This document shows, piece by piece, positions 40,607 to 48,458 of a stretch of 59,275 nucleotides of DNA; the first letter of the stretch is position 1; each line of letters begins with the position of its first letter. The notes under the pieces were generated by a model. It made no database searches. It saw nothing but the letters and a program-made list of their open reading frames with translations, and was not told where the DNA came from. A program made the translations under genes and the position numbers. The DNA comes from a virus, in the IMG/VR virus record IMGVR_UViG_3300043499_000045, positions 1 to 59,275 of that record; one strand, given 5' to 3'.

Positions 40607-40852
40607 ATGAACTTCCCTAGCGCTCCCGCAAACAACCCCCTGGACGCTGGCTCGCAAGCCAGCGACAAAACCTTCTTTGGCGAGTTTGACCGCTACGCCC
40701 TCTTTGCGGTCCACACGCGCTTCGACGCGGTCCAATGGTTTGTGGCCGACGCCGAGCTGCCTGACCCAGTGACCGGCAAGCCAAGCATTATCCGGCAAGC
40801 GGCAACGCCAGAAGAAGCGGTTGCAGGGTTACGCTTTAACGACGTGCTATAA
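40607..40852 (+). CDS. Small protein, 81 aa
   Basis: N-terminal disordered stretch, then FGEFDRYALFAVHTRFDAVQWFVADAELPDP. The pattern of a small protein whose last residues (RFNDVL) are coded by the next promoter: its TAA stop is inside the TATAAT at 40848. Not recognised. Confidence 0.6.
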   Translation: MNFPSAPANNPLDAGSQASDKTFFGEFDRYALFAVHTRFDAVQWFVADAELPDPVTGKPSIIRQAATPEEAVAGLRFNDVL

Positions 40853-40873
40853 TCTGGGCACACCAACAGAAAG
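40848..40873 (+). promoter_or_regulatory. Promoter -10 overlapping a stop, and leader for 40880
   Basis: GGTTACGCTTTAACGACGTGCTATAAT ends the previous gene; TATAAT 40848..40853 includes that gene's stop. AACAGAAAG 40865..40873. Confidence 0.75.
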
Positions 40874-40879
40874 CCCAGC

Positions 40880-41035
40880 ATGAACAAGATCAAAGTCACC
40901 ATCAAATGTCGCGGCCAAGCCGAAGTCACAAAGGTCGTCCACGCCGACGACCTGAGCGCCGCGATGGACATTGTCCAAAACGAGATGGAAGCCGCTGGGT
41001 TTTTTGTTGAATTTCTCAGCGCCAGCTTCGCCTAA
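40880..41035 (+). CDS. Very small protein (51 aa)
   Basis: MNKIKVTIKCRGQAEVTKVV followed by a helix and FFVEFLSASFA. Beta-alpha-beta character. Start set by the AACAGAAAG six bases upstream. Not recognised. Confidence 0.6.
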   Translation: MNKIKVTIKCRGQAEVTKVVHADDLSAAMDIVQNEMEAAGFFVEFLSASFA

Positions 41036-41049
41036 GTAGAAAGCAAAAC

Positions 41050-41244
41050 ATGACCGCCAAGCAATACGTTATCCGCGCAACCCAGATCAAAGGTCTGGAC
41101 CTCATCAAGCCCACGAAAGGCAACCCCGGCATCCTTGCCATCGACTACACCCGCAAGGTGGGCGGCGTCCACCCCTGCGTCATCGACGCACGGACCTGGG
41201 CCGAAGCCCAGACCCAACTCAATAACTACTACATGGTGGGCTGA
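41050..41244 (+). CDS. Small protein, 64 aa
   Basis: TAGAAAGCAAAAC before ATG. Strands and a C-terminal helix, ILAIDYTRKVGGVHPCVIDA. Not recognised. Confidence 0.6.
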   Translation: MTAKQYVIRATQIKGLDLIKPTKGNPGILAIDYTRKVGGVHPCVIDARTWAEAQTQLNNYYMVG

Positions 41245-41253
41245 AGCCCTTTT

Positions 41254-41418
41254 ATGAAATACGCTCAAGAACTCCGCGCGCAGGCGCAAGCGCTGCGCAT
41301 CAAAGCCCGCACGATGATCGTGCTGCACGCATGGCGACTATTGATTCAGGCCCGCCAGCTTGAAGCCGAAGCCGACGCCATCGAAGCACGCATCGCTTTA
41401 CGCGAGATGGAAGAATGA
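41254..41418 (+). CDS. Small helical protein (54 aa)
   Basis: Nine bases after the previous stop, ending with an ATGA overlap into the next gene. Nearly all helix: QELRAQAQALRIKART, LLIQARQLEAEADAIEARIA. Probable short coiled coil. Not recognised. Confidence 0.6.
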   Translation: MKYAQELRAQAQALRIKARTMIVLHAWRLLIQARQLEAEADAIEARIALREMEE

Positions 41419-41861
41419 CCGCACTAACCATTGCAGAACGCCAATCGCTTTACCGCGCGCGACGCACCTTAGAAGGCAAGACCGAAGTGCGTGGTATATA
41501 CTTGCAGCCAGAGCAACACGCAGCGTTGCGCGCAATTGCCCGCACGCAGATTAACCAAACCAACAGAAAGGTACCACTCATGCAACCCAGCGTCGGCGCT
41601 TTGCCGCAAACCAAGAACATGATCTTCGTCCCGGCGCACATGGCGCTTGTCGAGACGGACGCACCCACCATCGCCGTCAAGCTGGGCGAGAAGGGATATT
41701 GGCCGGTGTACCACCCGAGCCATGAAGAGTTGAACGAGCGATATGCAAGCGAAGCGGTGCTTCGATCCGCAGTGCAGGCGTCGATGTTTGGATGGGATGC
41801 ACCTATCGCACGCGAAGCAATCGAGTGGCTCGCAGAAGCAGACGATGCGTCGGCCGCGTGA
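41415..41861 (+). CDS. Probable two-part frame: small protein joined to downstream small protein
   Basis: 148 aa as one open frame, but an AACAGAAAG leader (41562..41570) and an ATG at 41580 lie inside it in frame. Residues 1..55 look like a small DNA-binding or plasmid-type domain (IAERQSLYRARRTLEGK..VRGIYL). From 41580 a second product of 93 aa would start MQPSVGALPQTKNMIFVPAHMALVE. So this may be two genes where the first has no stop before the second. The stop overlaps the next gene's start by 17 bases. Confidence 0.55.
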   Translation: MTALTIAERQSLYRARRTLEGKTEVRGIYLQPEQHAALRAIARTQINQTNRKVPLMQPSVGALPQTKNMIFVPAHMALVETDAPTIAVKLGEKGYWPVYHPSHEELNERYASEAVLRSAVQASMFGWDAPIAREAIEWLAEADDASAA

Positions 41862-42489
41862 CAATCAGCGCAGCAGGGTCTACGCCTGGGAGAAGTTCGT
41901 CACAAAAACGACGCACTGGACCGGTACCTTCAAGACCCTGGAAGAGTGCCAAAACTACCTAACCCCGATCTGGCGCACGGAGCGCGGGCGCTATGGGCGC
42001 GCTAGGGTTGCCCCACCGCCCATCGAACGGCCCGCCTGGGGCCAGCGTAGCGCCATTGCCCACCATTCCCACCGCATTACCCTGCCGACCTGGGCGCGCA
42101 ATCCGTGGGTCATCCTCCACGAGGCCGCGCACCGGCTGACACCGCGCGATGAAGCGCATGGCCCACGCTTTGTGGGCGTCCTGATGGGCCTTGCCTGCCG
42201 CCACCTGGGATACAACGCCGACGAGCTTATGGCTGCGGCCGATGACATGGGCGTAAATTATCATGTGCGCTCAATAGGCAGCGTGCCGGTGCTTGCGCCG
42301 CGCGGTCCATCGTGGCACGTCGAGCGCGCTGTGCGCGACGAAGGACCGATGACGGAAATGGATATCGCGTGCTGGTGCAATCTAACCTATTTGCAAGTGC
42401 GCGGAGCTGCGCTACATTTGATCAAAACGGGCCGCGCGAGATGGCTGCGTAAGAAATTAGTGCTGCTATCAAACGAAGGTACAACATGA
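41845..42489 (+). CDS. HExxH zinc metallopeptidase-like protein
   Basis: 214 aa. WVILHEAAHRLTPRDEAHGPRF: HEAAH at 92..96 with a third ligand candidate H105, the pattern of small zinc peptidases (TIGR04338-like). The C-terminal 50 residues read like a winged-helix (DIACWCNLTYLQVRGAALHLIKTG), which could target DNA or a protein. Next to the methyltransferase cluster, ATGA overlap with the first of them. Substrate unknown; host-protein cleavage is a possibility. Confidence 0.7.
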   Translation: MRRPRDNQRSRVYAWEKFVTKTTHWTGTFKTLEECQNYLTPIWRTERGRYGRARVAPPPIERPAWGQRSAIAHHSHRITLPTWARNPWVILHEAAHRLTPRDEAHGPRFVGVLMGLACRHLGYNADELMAAADDMGVNYHVRSIGSVPVLAPRGPSWHVERAVRDEGPMTEMDIACWCNLTYLQVRGAALHLIKTGRARWLRKKLVLLSNEGTT

Positions 42490-43163
42490 GTCCAGTGGTC
42501 ATCGGGAACGCAACGCTCTACCTGGGCGATTGCGCTGAGATACTTTTATCCTTGCCAAAGGTCGACGCGGTCATCACCGATCCGCCTTATGGCATCGGCG
42601 CATCGTCCAAGAAGTTTATCAACGGCACCTCGAAATGGAGCAAGGACTACTACGAGGACGTTTGCTGGGACACTGCGCCGCCCGATAACATGTTGATCAA
42701 ACTGGTCGTCGCAATGGGCGAGGTCGCGATCCTCTGGGGCGGCAACTACTTCGACCTCCCGCCTTCGCGCTGCTACCTCGTCTGGGATAAAATGATCCGC
42801 GACTTCAGCTACGCCGACTGCGAGTTCGCCTGGACGAATCAAGACGCCAACGCTCGCATCAAATCGCTGAGCACCGCCGCTGCAACTGGCGACGGCCGCG
42901 TCCATCCAACGCAAAAACCACTCGAGCTTATGCACTGGTGCATCGCGCAATGCAAAAACAACCCGCAGACCGTGCTCGACCCATTCATGGGGTCAGGGAC
43001 CACCGGCGTTGCTGCTGTACAATTGGGCCGCAGCTTTATTGGGATTGAGCGCCTGCCAAAGTACTTCGACATCGCTTGCGAGCGAATCGCGCTGGCCTAC
43101 GCGCAGCGTCCCCTCTTTGAGCCCGAACCATTTAAACCACCCGTGCAACTGAGGATCGAATGA
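42486..43163 (+). CDS. DNA methyltransferase, beta class, copy 1
   Basis: 225 aa. Motif IV DPPYG (32..36) comes first and motif I DPFMGSGTTGVAA is near the C-terminus, the order of beta-class N6-adenine/N4-cytosine methyltransferases. Middle part about 50..140 (WSKDYYEDVCWDTAPPDN, ILWGGNYF) probably holds target recognition. Its first 35 residues and last 30 residues are close to those of the two genes downstream. ATGA overlaps at both ends indicate one operon. Confidence 0.9.
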   Translation: MSPVVIGNATLYLGDCAEILLSLPKVDAVITDPPYGIGASSKKFINGTSKWSKDYYEDVCWDTAPPDNMLIKLVVAMGEVAILWGGNYFDLPPSRCYLVWDKMIRDFSYADCEFAWTNQDANARIKSLSTAAATGDGRVHPTQKPLELMHWCIAQCKNNPQTVLDPFMGSGTTGVAAVQLGRSFIGIERLPKYFDIACERIALAYAQRPLFEPEPFKPPVQLRIE

Positions 43164-43909
43164 ATAGCCCCGTCATCGTCGGAGACGCAACGCTCTACCT
43201 GGGCGATTGCCGCGAGATACTTCCATCGCTGCCAAAGGTCGACGCCGTCATCACCGACCCACCCTACTCGGAGCAGTGCCACACCGGGCACGACGCTGGC
43301 TCGCGCGCTGGCAACGACGGCGCTGTGCGCTCGACACTTGGCTACTCGGCGCTGACCCAGGCCGACGTGCTTGCGCTGGCCGACGCCTACGTCGCTGCGT
43401 CGGTGTCCTGGGTCGTCTGGATGACCGATAGCAACCTCGCCATGCAAGTGCGCGCAGCGTTGGAGCAACGGGGGCTTTGTACATTCTCGCCGCTGCCGTT
43501 CTACCAACCTGGACGCAGCATTCGCCTATCGGGCGACGGGCCGTCAAGCTGGACGGACTGGATCGTCGTCGCACGCACAAAGGCCGCGCACAAATGGGGC
43601 ACGCTGCCTGGAGGCTACATCGCTGGGCCTGGATGGAATGATAAGGCACTCATGGGCGGCAAACCAACCGCGCTCATGGACGCACTGGTCATGGACTACA
43701 CGCGCCTGGGCGCGACGGTGCTCGACTCGCACATGGGCGCTGGGACGACCGGCATCTCTTGCATGAGGACCGGCCGCAAGTTCATCGGCTGCGAGATAGA
43801 CCCTGCGACCTTCGACATCGCCTGCCACCGCATCGAGCAAGCGTACAACCAACGGCCGCTCTTCATGCCCGAGCCGCTGAAGCCGCAAGAGCAACTCGGA
43901 CTGATCTAA
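43160..43909 (+). CDS. DNA methyltransferase, beta class, copy 2
   Basis: 249 aa. Motif IV here is DPPYS (33..37), in the same local context as copies 1 and 3. Motif I is DSHMGAGTTGIS. The middle region (SEQCHTGHDAGSRAGNDGAV, WVVWMTDSNLAMQVRAALE) is unlike the other two, so specificity should differ. Overlaps copy 1 by ATGA; copy 3 begins directly after its stop. Confidence 0.88.
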   Translation: MNSPVIVGDATLYLGDCREILPSLPKVDAVITDPPYSEQCHTGHDAGSRAGNDGAVRSTLGYSALTQADVLALADAYVAASVSWVVWMTDSNLAMQVRAALEQRGLCTFSPLPFYQPGRSIRLSGDGPSSWTDWIVVARTKAAHKWGTLPGGYIAGPGWNDKALMGGKPTALMDALVMDYTRLGATVLDSHMGAGTTGISCMRTGRKFIGCEIDPATFDIACHRIEQAYNQRPLFMPEPLKPQEQLGLI

Positions 43910-44599
43910 ATGCACAAAGTCATCATCGAGAACGCGACGCTCTACCTGGGCGATTGCCGCGACATCCTGCCGACGCTGGGCAAAGTCGATGCCGTCATCA
44001 CCGACCCACCTTATGGCATCAACTACGGGAAGCTGATGAAGGGAAAAGGCGACGGGAACGGCGGCTTAGATCGCAATCGATGGAAGGACTACGCTGCGTT
44101 CGACTGGGACACTGATCGCCCAAGCCGCGAGGTCTTTGACTTGCTGCGCGACGTCAGCAAGCAGCAGATAATTTGGGGCGGCAACTACTTCGCTGATCTT
44201 CTCCCGCCATCCATGCAGTGGTTGGTGTGGGATAAGTGCCAAACGTTTTCGCTCGCTGACTTTGAGCTTGCCTGGACGTCGCAGCAGAAAGCCGCACGCC
44301 TCTTCCGGCTATCTCGCCCAGAAGCCCTGCAAGATGGTCGCCAGCACCCGACGCAGAAGCCGATTGCGTTGATGAAATGGTGCATTGCAATTGTCAGCGA
44401 CGCACTCGAGATCGTTGATCCATTCATGGGATCAGGGACCACCGGCGTTGCTGCAGTCGAAATGCGCAAAGGCTTCATCGGCATCGAGCGCGAGCCTGCG
44501 TACTTCGATATCGCGTGCAAGCGCATCGCGCACGCCTACAACCAGCCGCCACTCTTTGACGAACCAATGAATCCGCAAGAGCAGATCGGGCTAATTTAA
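43910..44599 (+). CDS. DNA methyltransferase, beta class, copy 3
   Basis: 229 aa. DPPYG (32..36) and DPFMGSGTTGVAAVEMRKGF, and a middle closer to copy 1 (IIWGGNYFADLLPPSMQWLVWDK) than to copy 2. With no cognate restriction endonuclease in sight it probably protects phage DNA or alters expression. Confidence 0.9.
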   Translation: MHKVIIENATLYLGDCRDILPTLGKVDAVITDPPYGINYGKLMKGKGDGNGGLDRNRWKDYAAFDWDTDRPSREVFDLLRDVSKQQIIWGGNYFADLLPPSMQWLVWDKCQTFSLADFELAWTSQQKAARLFRLSRPEALQDGRQHPTQKPIALMKWCIAIVSDALEIVDPFMGSGTTGVAAVEMRKGFIGIEREPAYFDIACKRIAHAYNQPPLFDEPMNPQEQIGLI

Positions 44600-44607
44600 T
44601 TGTGTGC

Positions 44608-44641
44608 TACAATCTGGGCTGGATTTAACGCAAACAGAAAG
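44608..44641 (+). promoter_or_regulatory. Promoter -10 and leader for 44650
   Basis: TGTGCTACAAT (TACAAT 44608..44613) and AACAGAAAG (44633..44641), eight bases before the ATG. Confidence 0.7.
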
Positions 44642-44649
44642 GCACCAAC

Positions 44650-44889
44650 ATGGCAAAGATTAAGCTCAAGACCTTCAAAGGCATCGTGGCCGCGCGCCAG
44701 AACGCGCTGTACACAATGGCAAACGGCGACAAGGTCTACGCAATGGGCGGCGAGATGGCCGAAGTCGGCGCAGAGATCAAGTACGTCGCAAGCCCCTCCA
44801 GCCGCACGGTACAAATGGGCGGCAGGTCGAACGCCTGGGCCGAGAGCCGCGACGACTACAGCAAAATGTTTTTCAGGCAATACGAATGA
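44650..44889 (+). CDS. Small basic protein, 79 aa
   Basis: MAKIKLKTFKGIVAARQNALYTM, mixed fold, basic N-terminus. Not recognised. ATGA overlap with the next gene. Confidence 0.6.
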   Translation: MAKIKLKTFKGIVAARQNALYTMANGDKVYAMGGEMAEVGAEIKYVASPSSRTVQMGGRSNAWAESRDDYSKMFFRQYE

Positions 44890-45086
44890 GATTCGTCACC
44901 TGCAGCCGCGCGCTGTACCGGGTCACCGAGCGCAACTACCGCCGCCTCATGCTCGCCATCGCGCGCAATGAGGAGGTCGACATCAATAAGTTTGGCATCC
45001 GCCTGGGCGTCATCGACGCGGATATCACCAAACTCGATCCCTATAGCGGACAACTCGCGCTAGGCACGCCGCCGCGCAAACGCTAA
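44886..45086 (+). CDS. Small basic protein, 66 aa
   Basis: RALYRVTERNYRRLMLAIARNEE, helical and basic, then LGVIDADITKLDPYSG. Last gene of the rightward island; its stop (45084..45086) overlaps the stop of the convergent gene by two bases, and no terminator lies between. Confidence 0.6.
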   Translation: MRFVTCSRALYRVTERNYRRLMLAIARNEEVDINKFGIRLGVIDADITKLDPYSGQLALGTPPRKR

Positions 45087-45289
45087 CGGCACAGCAGCCG
45101 CCTGCGATAGTCCTTCTCGCTTTCGCCAGCGCGCTGCGGTGGCTTCGCATCGGTCCCATTCAGGTGGTCCGGCAGCTGCAGCTTCGAACGCTTCGTGCGC
45201 ACCGGCACCTGCGGCACCGCCTCTTCGAGCTTCTTCAACATCTCGCTGAAGTCGGCCGCGTCTTCAATTGCCCGATTCATCATTTGCAT
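45083..45289 (-). CDS. Small charged protein, 68 aa
   Basis: AGGAGAGCAAG before the ATG, closely following the small membrane gene. Helical N-terminus (EDAADFSEMLKKLEEAV), then a basic, Pro-rich tail. Not recognised; sits at the end of leftward unit B. Confidence 0.6.
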   Translation of the reverse strand: MQMMNRAIEDAADFSEMLKKLEEAVPQVPVRTKRSKLQLPDHLNGTDAKPPQRAGESEKDYRRRLLCR

Positions 45290-45298
45290 CTTGCTCTC

Positions 45299-45439
45299 CT
45301 ATATGCTGCGCGATACCAAGAGCGACGCCATCCAGCACGCAAGGCCCGCCGCCATGAGATTCAGACGACCCGCTGTAACACCGACAGCCGCCAAGATAAA
45401 CAGCACCAACGCTGCGATTAAAAATGCCATACCAATCAT
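45299..45439 (-). CDS. Very small membrane protein (46 aa)
   Basis: AAAGGTGAATC before the ATG; the stop is followed by the ribosome-binding site of the next gene. Two hydrophobic spans, MAFLIAALVLFILAAVGVTA and LMAAGLACWMASLLVSRS. Frame chosen over a same-strand 60-aa frame, which has no fold and no site. Holin-like or signalling peptide; function unknown. Confidence 0.65.
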   Translation of the reverse strand: MIGMAFLIAALVLFILAAVGVTAGRLNLMAAGLACWMASLLVSRSI

Positions 45440-45449
45440 GATTCACCTT

Positions 45450-46568
45450 TCACAATCCCGCCCTCTTGAAAGCGTCGGCGTTGCGCTTGCGCAGCACGTC
45501 GAGGTTGATATCCTCGCCGCTTGCGTTGCGCATATCCTCCAGCGATAGGTTGCCCTCAGAGAACAACTTAGCGCGCGTGTCGCCTAGCACCTGCCGCTGC
45601 CTCGCTGGCGTCTGGTCAGCGAGCCATTCTTCGTAGGTCGTCTTCGCGGGCACTTGCCCGTCCATCGCTGAGCGCGTGCCTGGATCAAAGTCCTCCCACT
45701 CGCCAACGTCACCCGTCGCACCAAGTTCCTTCCACGACTTAGTGAGCTGCACGTACGTCGACCTGCATTGCCAATGCAGCCGCCCAGGTCCAGCCCCCCA
45801 CGGAAATTCATGGTCGATAGGTTTGTGATCGAGCGTGTACGTCTTGCCGTCACGCATCTGACATTGGGGCGTCGTCCGATTGTCCAGCGTCGACAACCAT
45901 TGCAACCCCTTCAGGATATCCTCATTGGCTTCGGTCACCATATCCTTCGCAAAGTGCGCCGTGTGCGATAGCGCCGTGCGCACAACCGCCGCCGCTTCCC
46001 GCCGCGTGATCTCCAGCGCGCCGTCGCGATACTTGTTCTCGCGCGTCCCGCGCAGGTCGCGCACGATCTGATCGGTCGTCCTATTTTGCACGTAGCCATC
46101 GGCAATCGTGCGCCGGATTAACCGCGCCTTGCTTGCCTCTTGGTCCTTGAGGAACTCGGACAGCAACGCACCTTGGAATGGCCGCGACATCGCACCGGCG
46201 TAGGCTTGCGTCACGCTGACGCGCGCGATGTCGAAGGATGGCGGCATATTGCGCGCGAGCATCCCCTCTTGGAATTGAAGCTCCAGCGCCGTCAAGCCCC
46301 TGATCTCTTCGCGCAACGTGCTATCGACCTCGGCGTACATGGTGTGGTTTAGATCGCGCACGCTCTCTAGCATAACCTCGAGCCGCTTGATCGTAAAACG
46401 CTCCGGGTCCATCGTCTCGAGCTTTGTGATTAGCTCAGTGAATAGCGCCGCGTCCGCGCGATTCAAGATCGTTATTATGCGACGCACCACGTTGTTGGAA
46501 TAGGCGCGCAGATTCACGGCGTGATCGATCTGCGCATCTCGCAACGCGACGTTGACGGATTCGGCCAC
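45450..46568 (-). CDS. MuF-like minor head protein
   Basis: 372 aa. N-terminal helical part; C-terminal domain with the MuF pattern WLSTLDNRTTPQCQMRDGKT, then GRLHWQCRSTYVQL, where the Cys/His residues probably bind zinc. MuF-type proteins enter the capsid with the portal and help DNA ejection. Located directly after portal, as in many phages. Confidence 0.88.
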   Translation of the reverse strand: MAESVNVALRDAQIDHAVNLRAYSNNVVRRIITILNRADAALFTELITKLETMDPERFTIKRLEVMLESVRDLNHTMYAEVDSTLREEIRGLTALELQFQEGMLARNMPPSFDIARVSVTQAYAGAMSRPFQGALLSEFLKDQEASKARLIRRTIADGYVQNRTTDQIVRDLRGTRENKYRDGALEITRREAAAVVRTALSHTAHFAKDMVTEANEDILKGLQWLSTLDNRTTPQCQMRDGKTYTLDHKPIDHEFPWGAGPGRLHWQCRSTYVQLTKSWKELGATGDVGEWEDFDPGTRSAMDGQVPAKTTYEEWLADQTPARQRQVLGDTRAKLFSEGNLSLEDMRNASGEDINLDVLRKRNADAFKRAGL

Positions 46569-46571
46569 GAC

Positions 46572-48236
46572 CTACCTTGCCCGCGCCTTGGCACGCCTTT
46601 CCGGGGGCGCTGGGGGCACGACCTTGATCGGGGGCGTTGGGGGCTTTGCAGCCCCATTCCCGCCCGCCCCTGCGCCTGCCGCCGCCGCTGCGGCCGTAGC
46701 CGCCAGCCCAGGCGGCGTGACGCCGGGAAGCCCAGGCGCAGGCACGCCCATCATGCCGAGCGGTTCCTCTTCCTCGACGTCCTTGTCGATATCTTCGTTG
46801 CTGCGCTCAGTAGCAATAAGCCCAAGCCGCCGATAAAAATCGCGCACGTCATTCTTCGCCAGCAAGCCGCTCTGCCACGACTTAATGAGTTCAGCCATGA
46901 GTTGCGGATTCGCCTGTAGCTGGACGAAGTCCTGCTGTATCTTAAACGCGTCGGCATAATCCGCCTCTGCTGGCATGTCCATGAAGGCCGCACAGAAGCC
47001 TATGGCACGTTGATAGGCTTCGCTCACGTTCGATACGCATAGCGATAGGACGGAAGTCGTTGCCTCGCGATCATTATTTTCACCAGTCGCAGTCTTGTTT
47101 GCCTTGGTCCCTTCAATCATGCGCGCACCGACTGCGATCATCTGCGCCTCTTTGTGCACCATCGCATCAGCCGCTAGCGTGTTGGGCTGCGCTTGCTCCA
47201 TCCCAAACGCCGCGCCTTGCGGCAATAGGATCGGGCTGCGCGAGCCGATGTACATCTTCTGCCCGGTGTACCTGCGCTCGCCGTTGTTATCGAGCACGTA
47301 CGGATTCTGCATGAAGTCGCGCCATTGCTCCGTGAGGCCACTGATCCACGGCTGCACTTGCCCGCAGAAGAAAACACTGTCCTCATAATCCGCGCTGTTG
47401 CGGAAGTGCGCGAGGTTCAATTGCGCGAGCCCGTATAGCGGGGCTGGATCGATGTTCGCATCGTTGTTATTCGAACCGATGAACGTGAATGGGATGTCCG
47501 TGAGCACCTTGCCTTTGCTGCGCAGCTCCACGGCGTCGATGATATCCTCTTCCCCCGTTGCCACATTCTTGACCGTGCCCAGCGCAACGAGCCGCTTCGT
47601 CTTTGTGACGCCAGTGTCCTCACGCCACAGCCGCACCTGCACGTTGCCCGCCTCATTGCGCGTGATCTCGCGCCATTGCTTCACGATAACGATGCCCCAC
47701 TCGCCATCCTCTTCCTCGGCTTCCTCTTCGAGGACGATCATGCACAGCGACGCTTTGCCATCGACGATGTCATACCGCCAATTGATGATCGACTCAGCGT
47801 GGTACGCCTTGATGACCGGATGCCCCAGCGCCTCGGACCAATCGACAAACAAACCATGCCGACCGACTGCGAGGTTATTGTTTAGCGTCGCCTGCGACTG
47901 CTGATAAAGGCTAACGCCCAGGCCATCACAATCTTTGAGCAAGTACTCGAGCTGCGTGGGCAACTCGGTCACTGGATCGCGATGGAAGGCCAGCCCGACC
48001 AAGCCCTCGAGTGTGAATTGGGTCGCCGGGTACCACACCGCACGCGAGCGATAGGCTTTGTTGCGCGCTACGTTCTCGACGCTCGCATCGGTCGAGTTAA
48101 GCATGGGCAAGTAGGCGTCACCGCGCAGCGCGTTGTCGCCGGACACGACATCGCGCACGACGGCCCACCGCTCTTTGATCGTCAGAGGGACGCGGTTGAA
48201 CGAGACATCCGCGACGAGTCCAGTTGGTGCGCTCAT
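46572..48236 (-). CDS. Portal protein (DUF4055 family)
   Basis: 554 aa. Resembles the DUF4055 portal family: VPLTIKERWAVVRDVVSGDNALR, YPATQFTLEGLVGLAFHRDP, LAVGRHGLFVDW, then the wing/stem with ALYRRRALAQLNLAHFRNSADYEDS-type sequence (LAQLNLAHFRNSADYEDSVF seen) and a Pro/Ala-rich C-terminal tail (GLPGVTPPGLAATAAAAAAG) after residue 490. Forms the dodecameric vertex for packaging. ATGA overlap with the gene upstream. Confidence 0.88.
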   Translation of the reverse strand: MSAPTGLVADVSFNRVPLTIKERWAVVRDVVSGDNALRGDAYLPMLNSTDASVENVARNKAYRSRAVWYPATQFTLEGLVGLAFHRDPVTELPTQLEYLLKDCDGLGVSLYQQSQATLNNNLAVGRHGLFVDWSEALGHPVIKAYHAESIINWRYDIVDGKASLCMIVLEEEAEEEDGEWGIVIVKQWREITRNEAGNVQVRLWREDTGVTKTKRLVALGTVKNVATGEEDIIDAVELRSKGKVLTDIPFTFIGSNNNDANIDPAPLYGLAQLNLAHFRNSADYEDSVFFCGQVQPWISGLTEQWRDFMQNPYVLDNNGERRYTGQKMYIGSRSPILLPQGAAFGMEQAQPNTLAADAMVHKEAQMIAVGARMIEGTKANKTATGENNDREATTSVLSLCVSNVSEAYQRAIGFCAAFMDMPAEADYADAFKIQQDFVQLQANPQLMAELIKSWQSGLLAKNDVRDFYRRLGLIATERSNEDIDKDVEEEEPLGMMGVPAPGLPGVTPPGLAATAAAAAAGAGAGGNGAAKPPTPPIKVVPPAPPERRAKARAR

Positions 48237-48445
48237 GGTTGTTTCTTCCCGCTAAGCCAGCGAGTCAGCGCGCCACGCAAGCCGCCGATCATCTCTTGCT
48301 GCTCCGAGTCGCTTGCGAGCGTGGTTGCAATGCGGGATACCAGCACCGCCCGCCATTCGGGTCGCCCTTGCCACGCACCATCGGTTACGTTGTCGATGAA
48401 CTCTCGGCACTCCGTCAAGAGCGCTCGTTGATCTGCGGATAGCAT
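48233..48445 (-). CDS. Small helical protein, 70 aa
   Basis: AAGGAGAAAGCT before ATG; the longer frame was rejected. Helical with ADQRALLTECREFIDN. Lies between large terminase and portal. Not recognised. Confidence 0.6.
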   Translation of the reverse strand: MLSADQRALLTECREFIDNVTDGAWQGRPEWRAVLVSRIATTLASDSEQQEMIGGLRGALTRWLSGKKQP

Positions 48446-48458
48446 AGCTTTCTCCTTT

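Noticed and set aside
45264-45446. 60-codon leftward frame in the gap after the MuF gene
   Set aside because: The overlapping frame 45299..45439 has a ribosome-binding site, two membrane spans and tight spacing to the next gene; the 60-codon frame has none of these.
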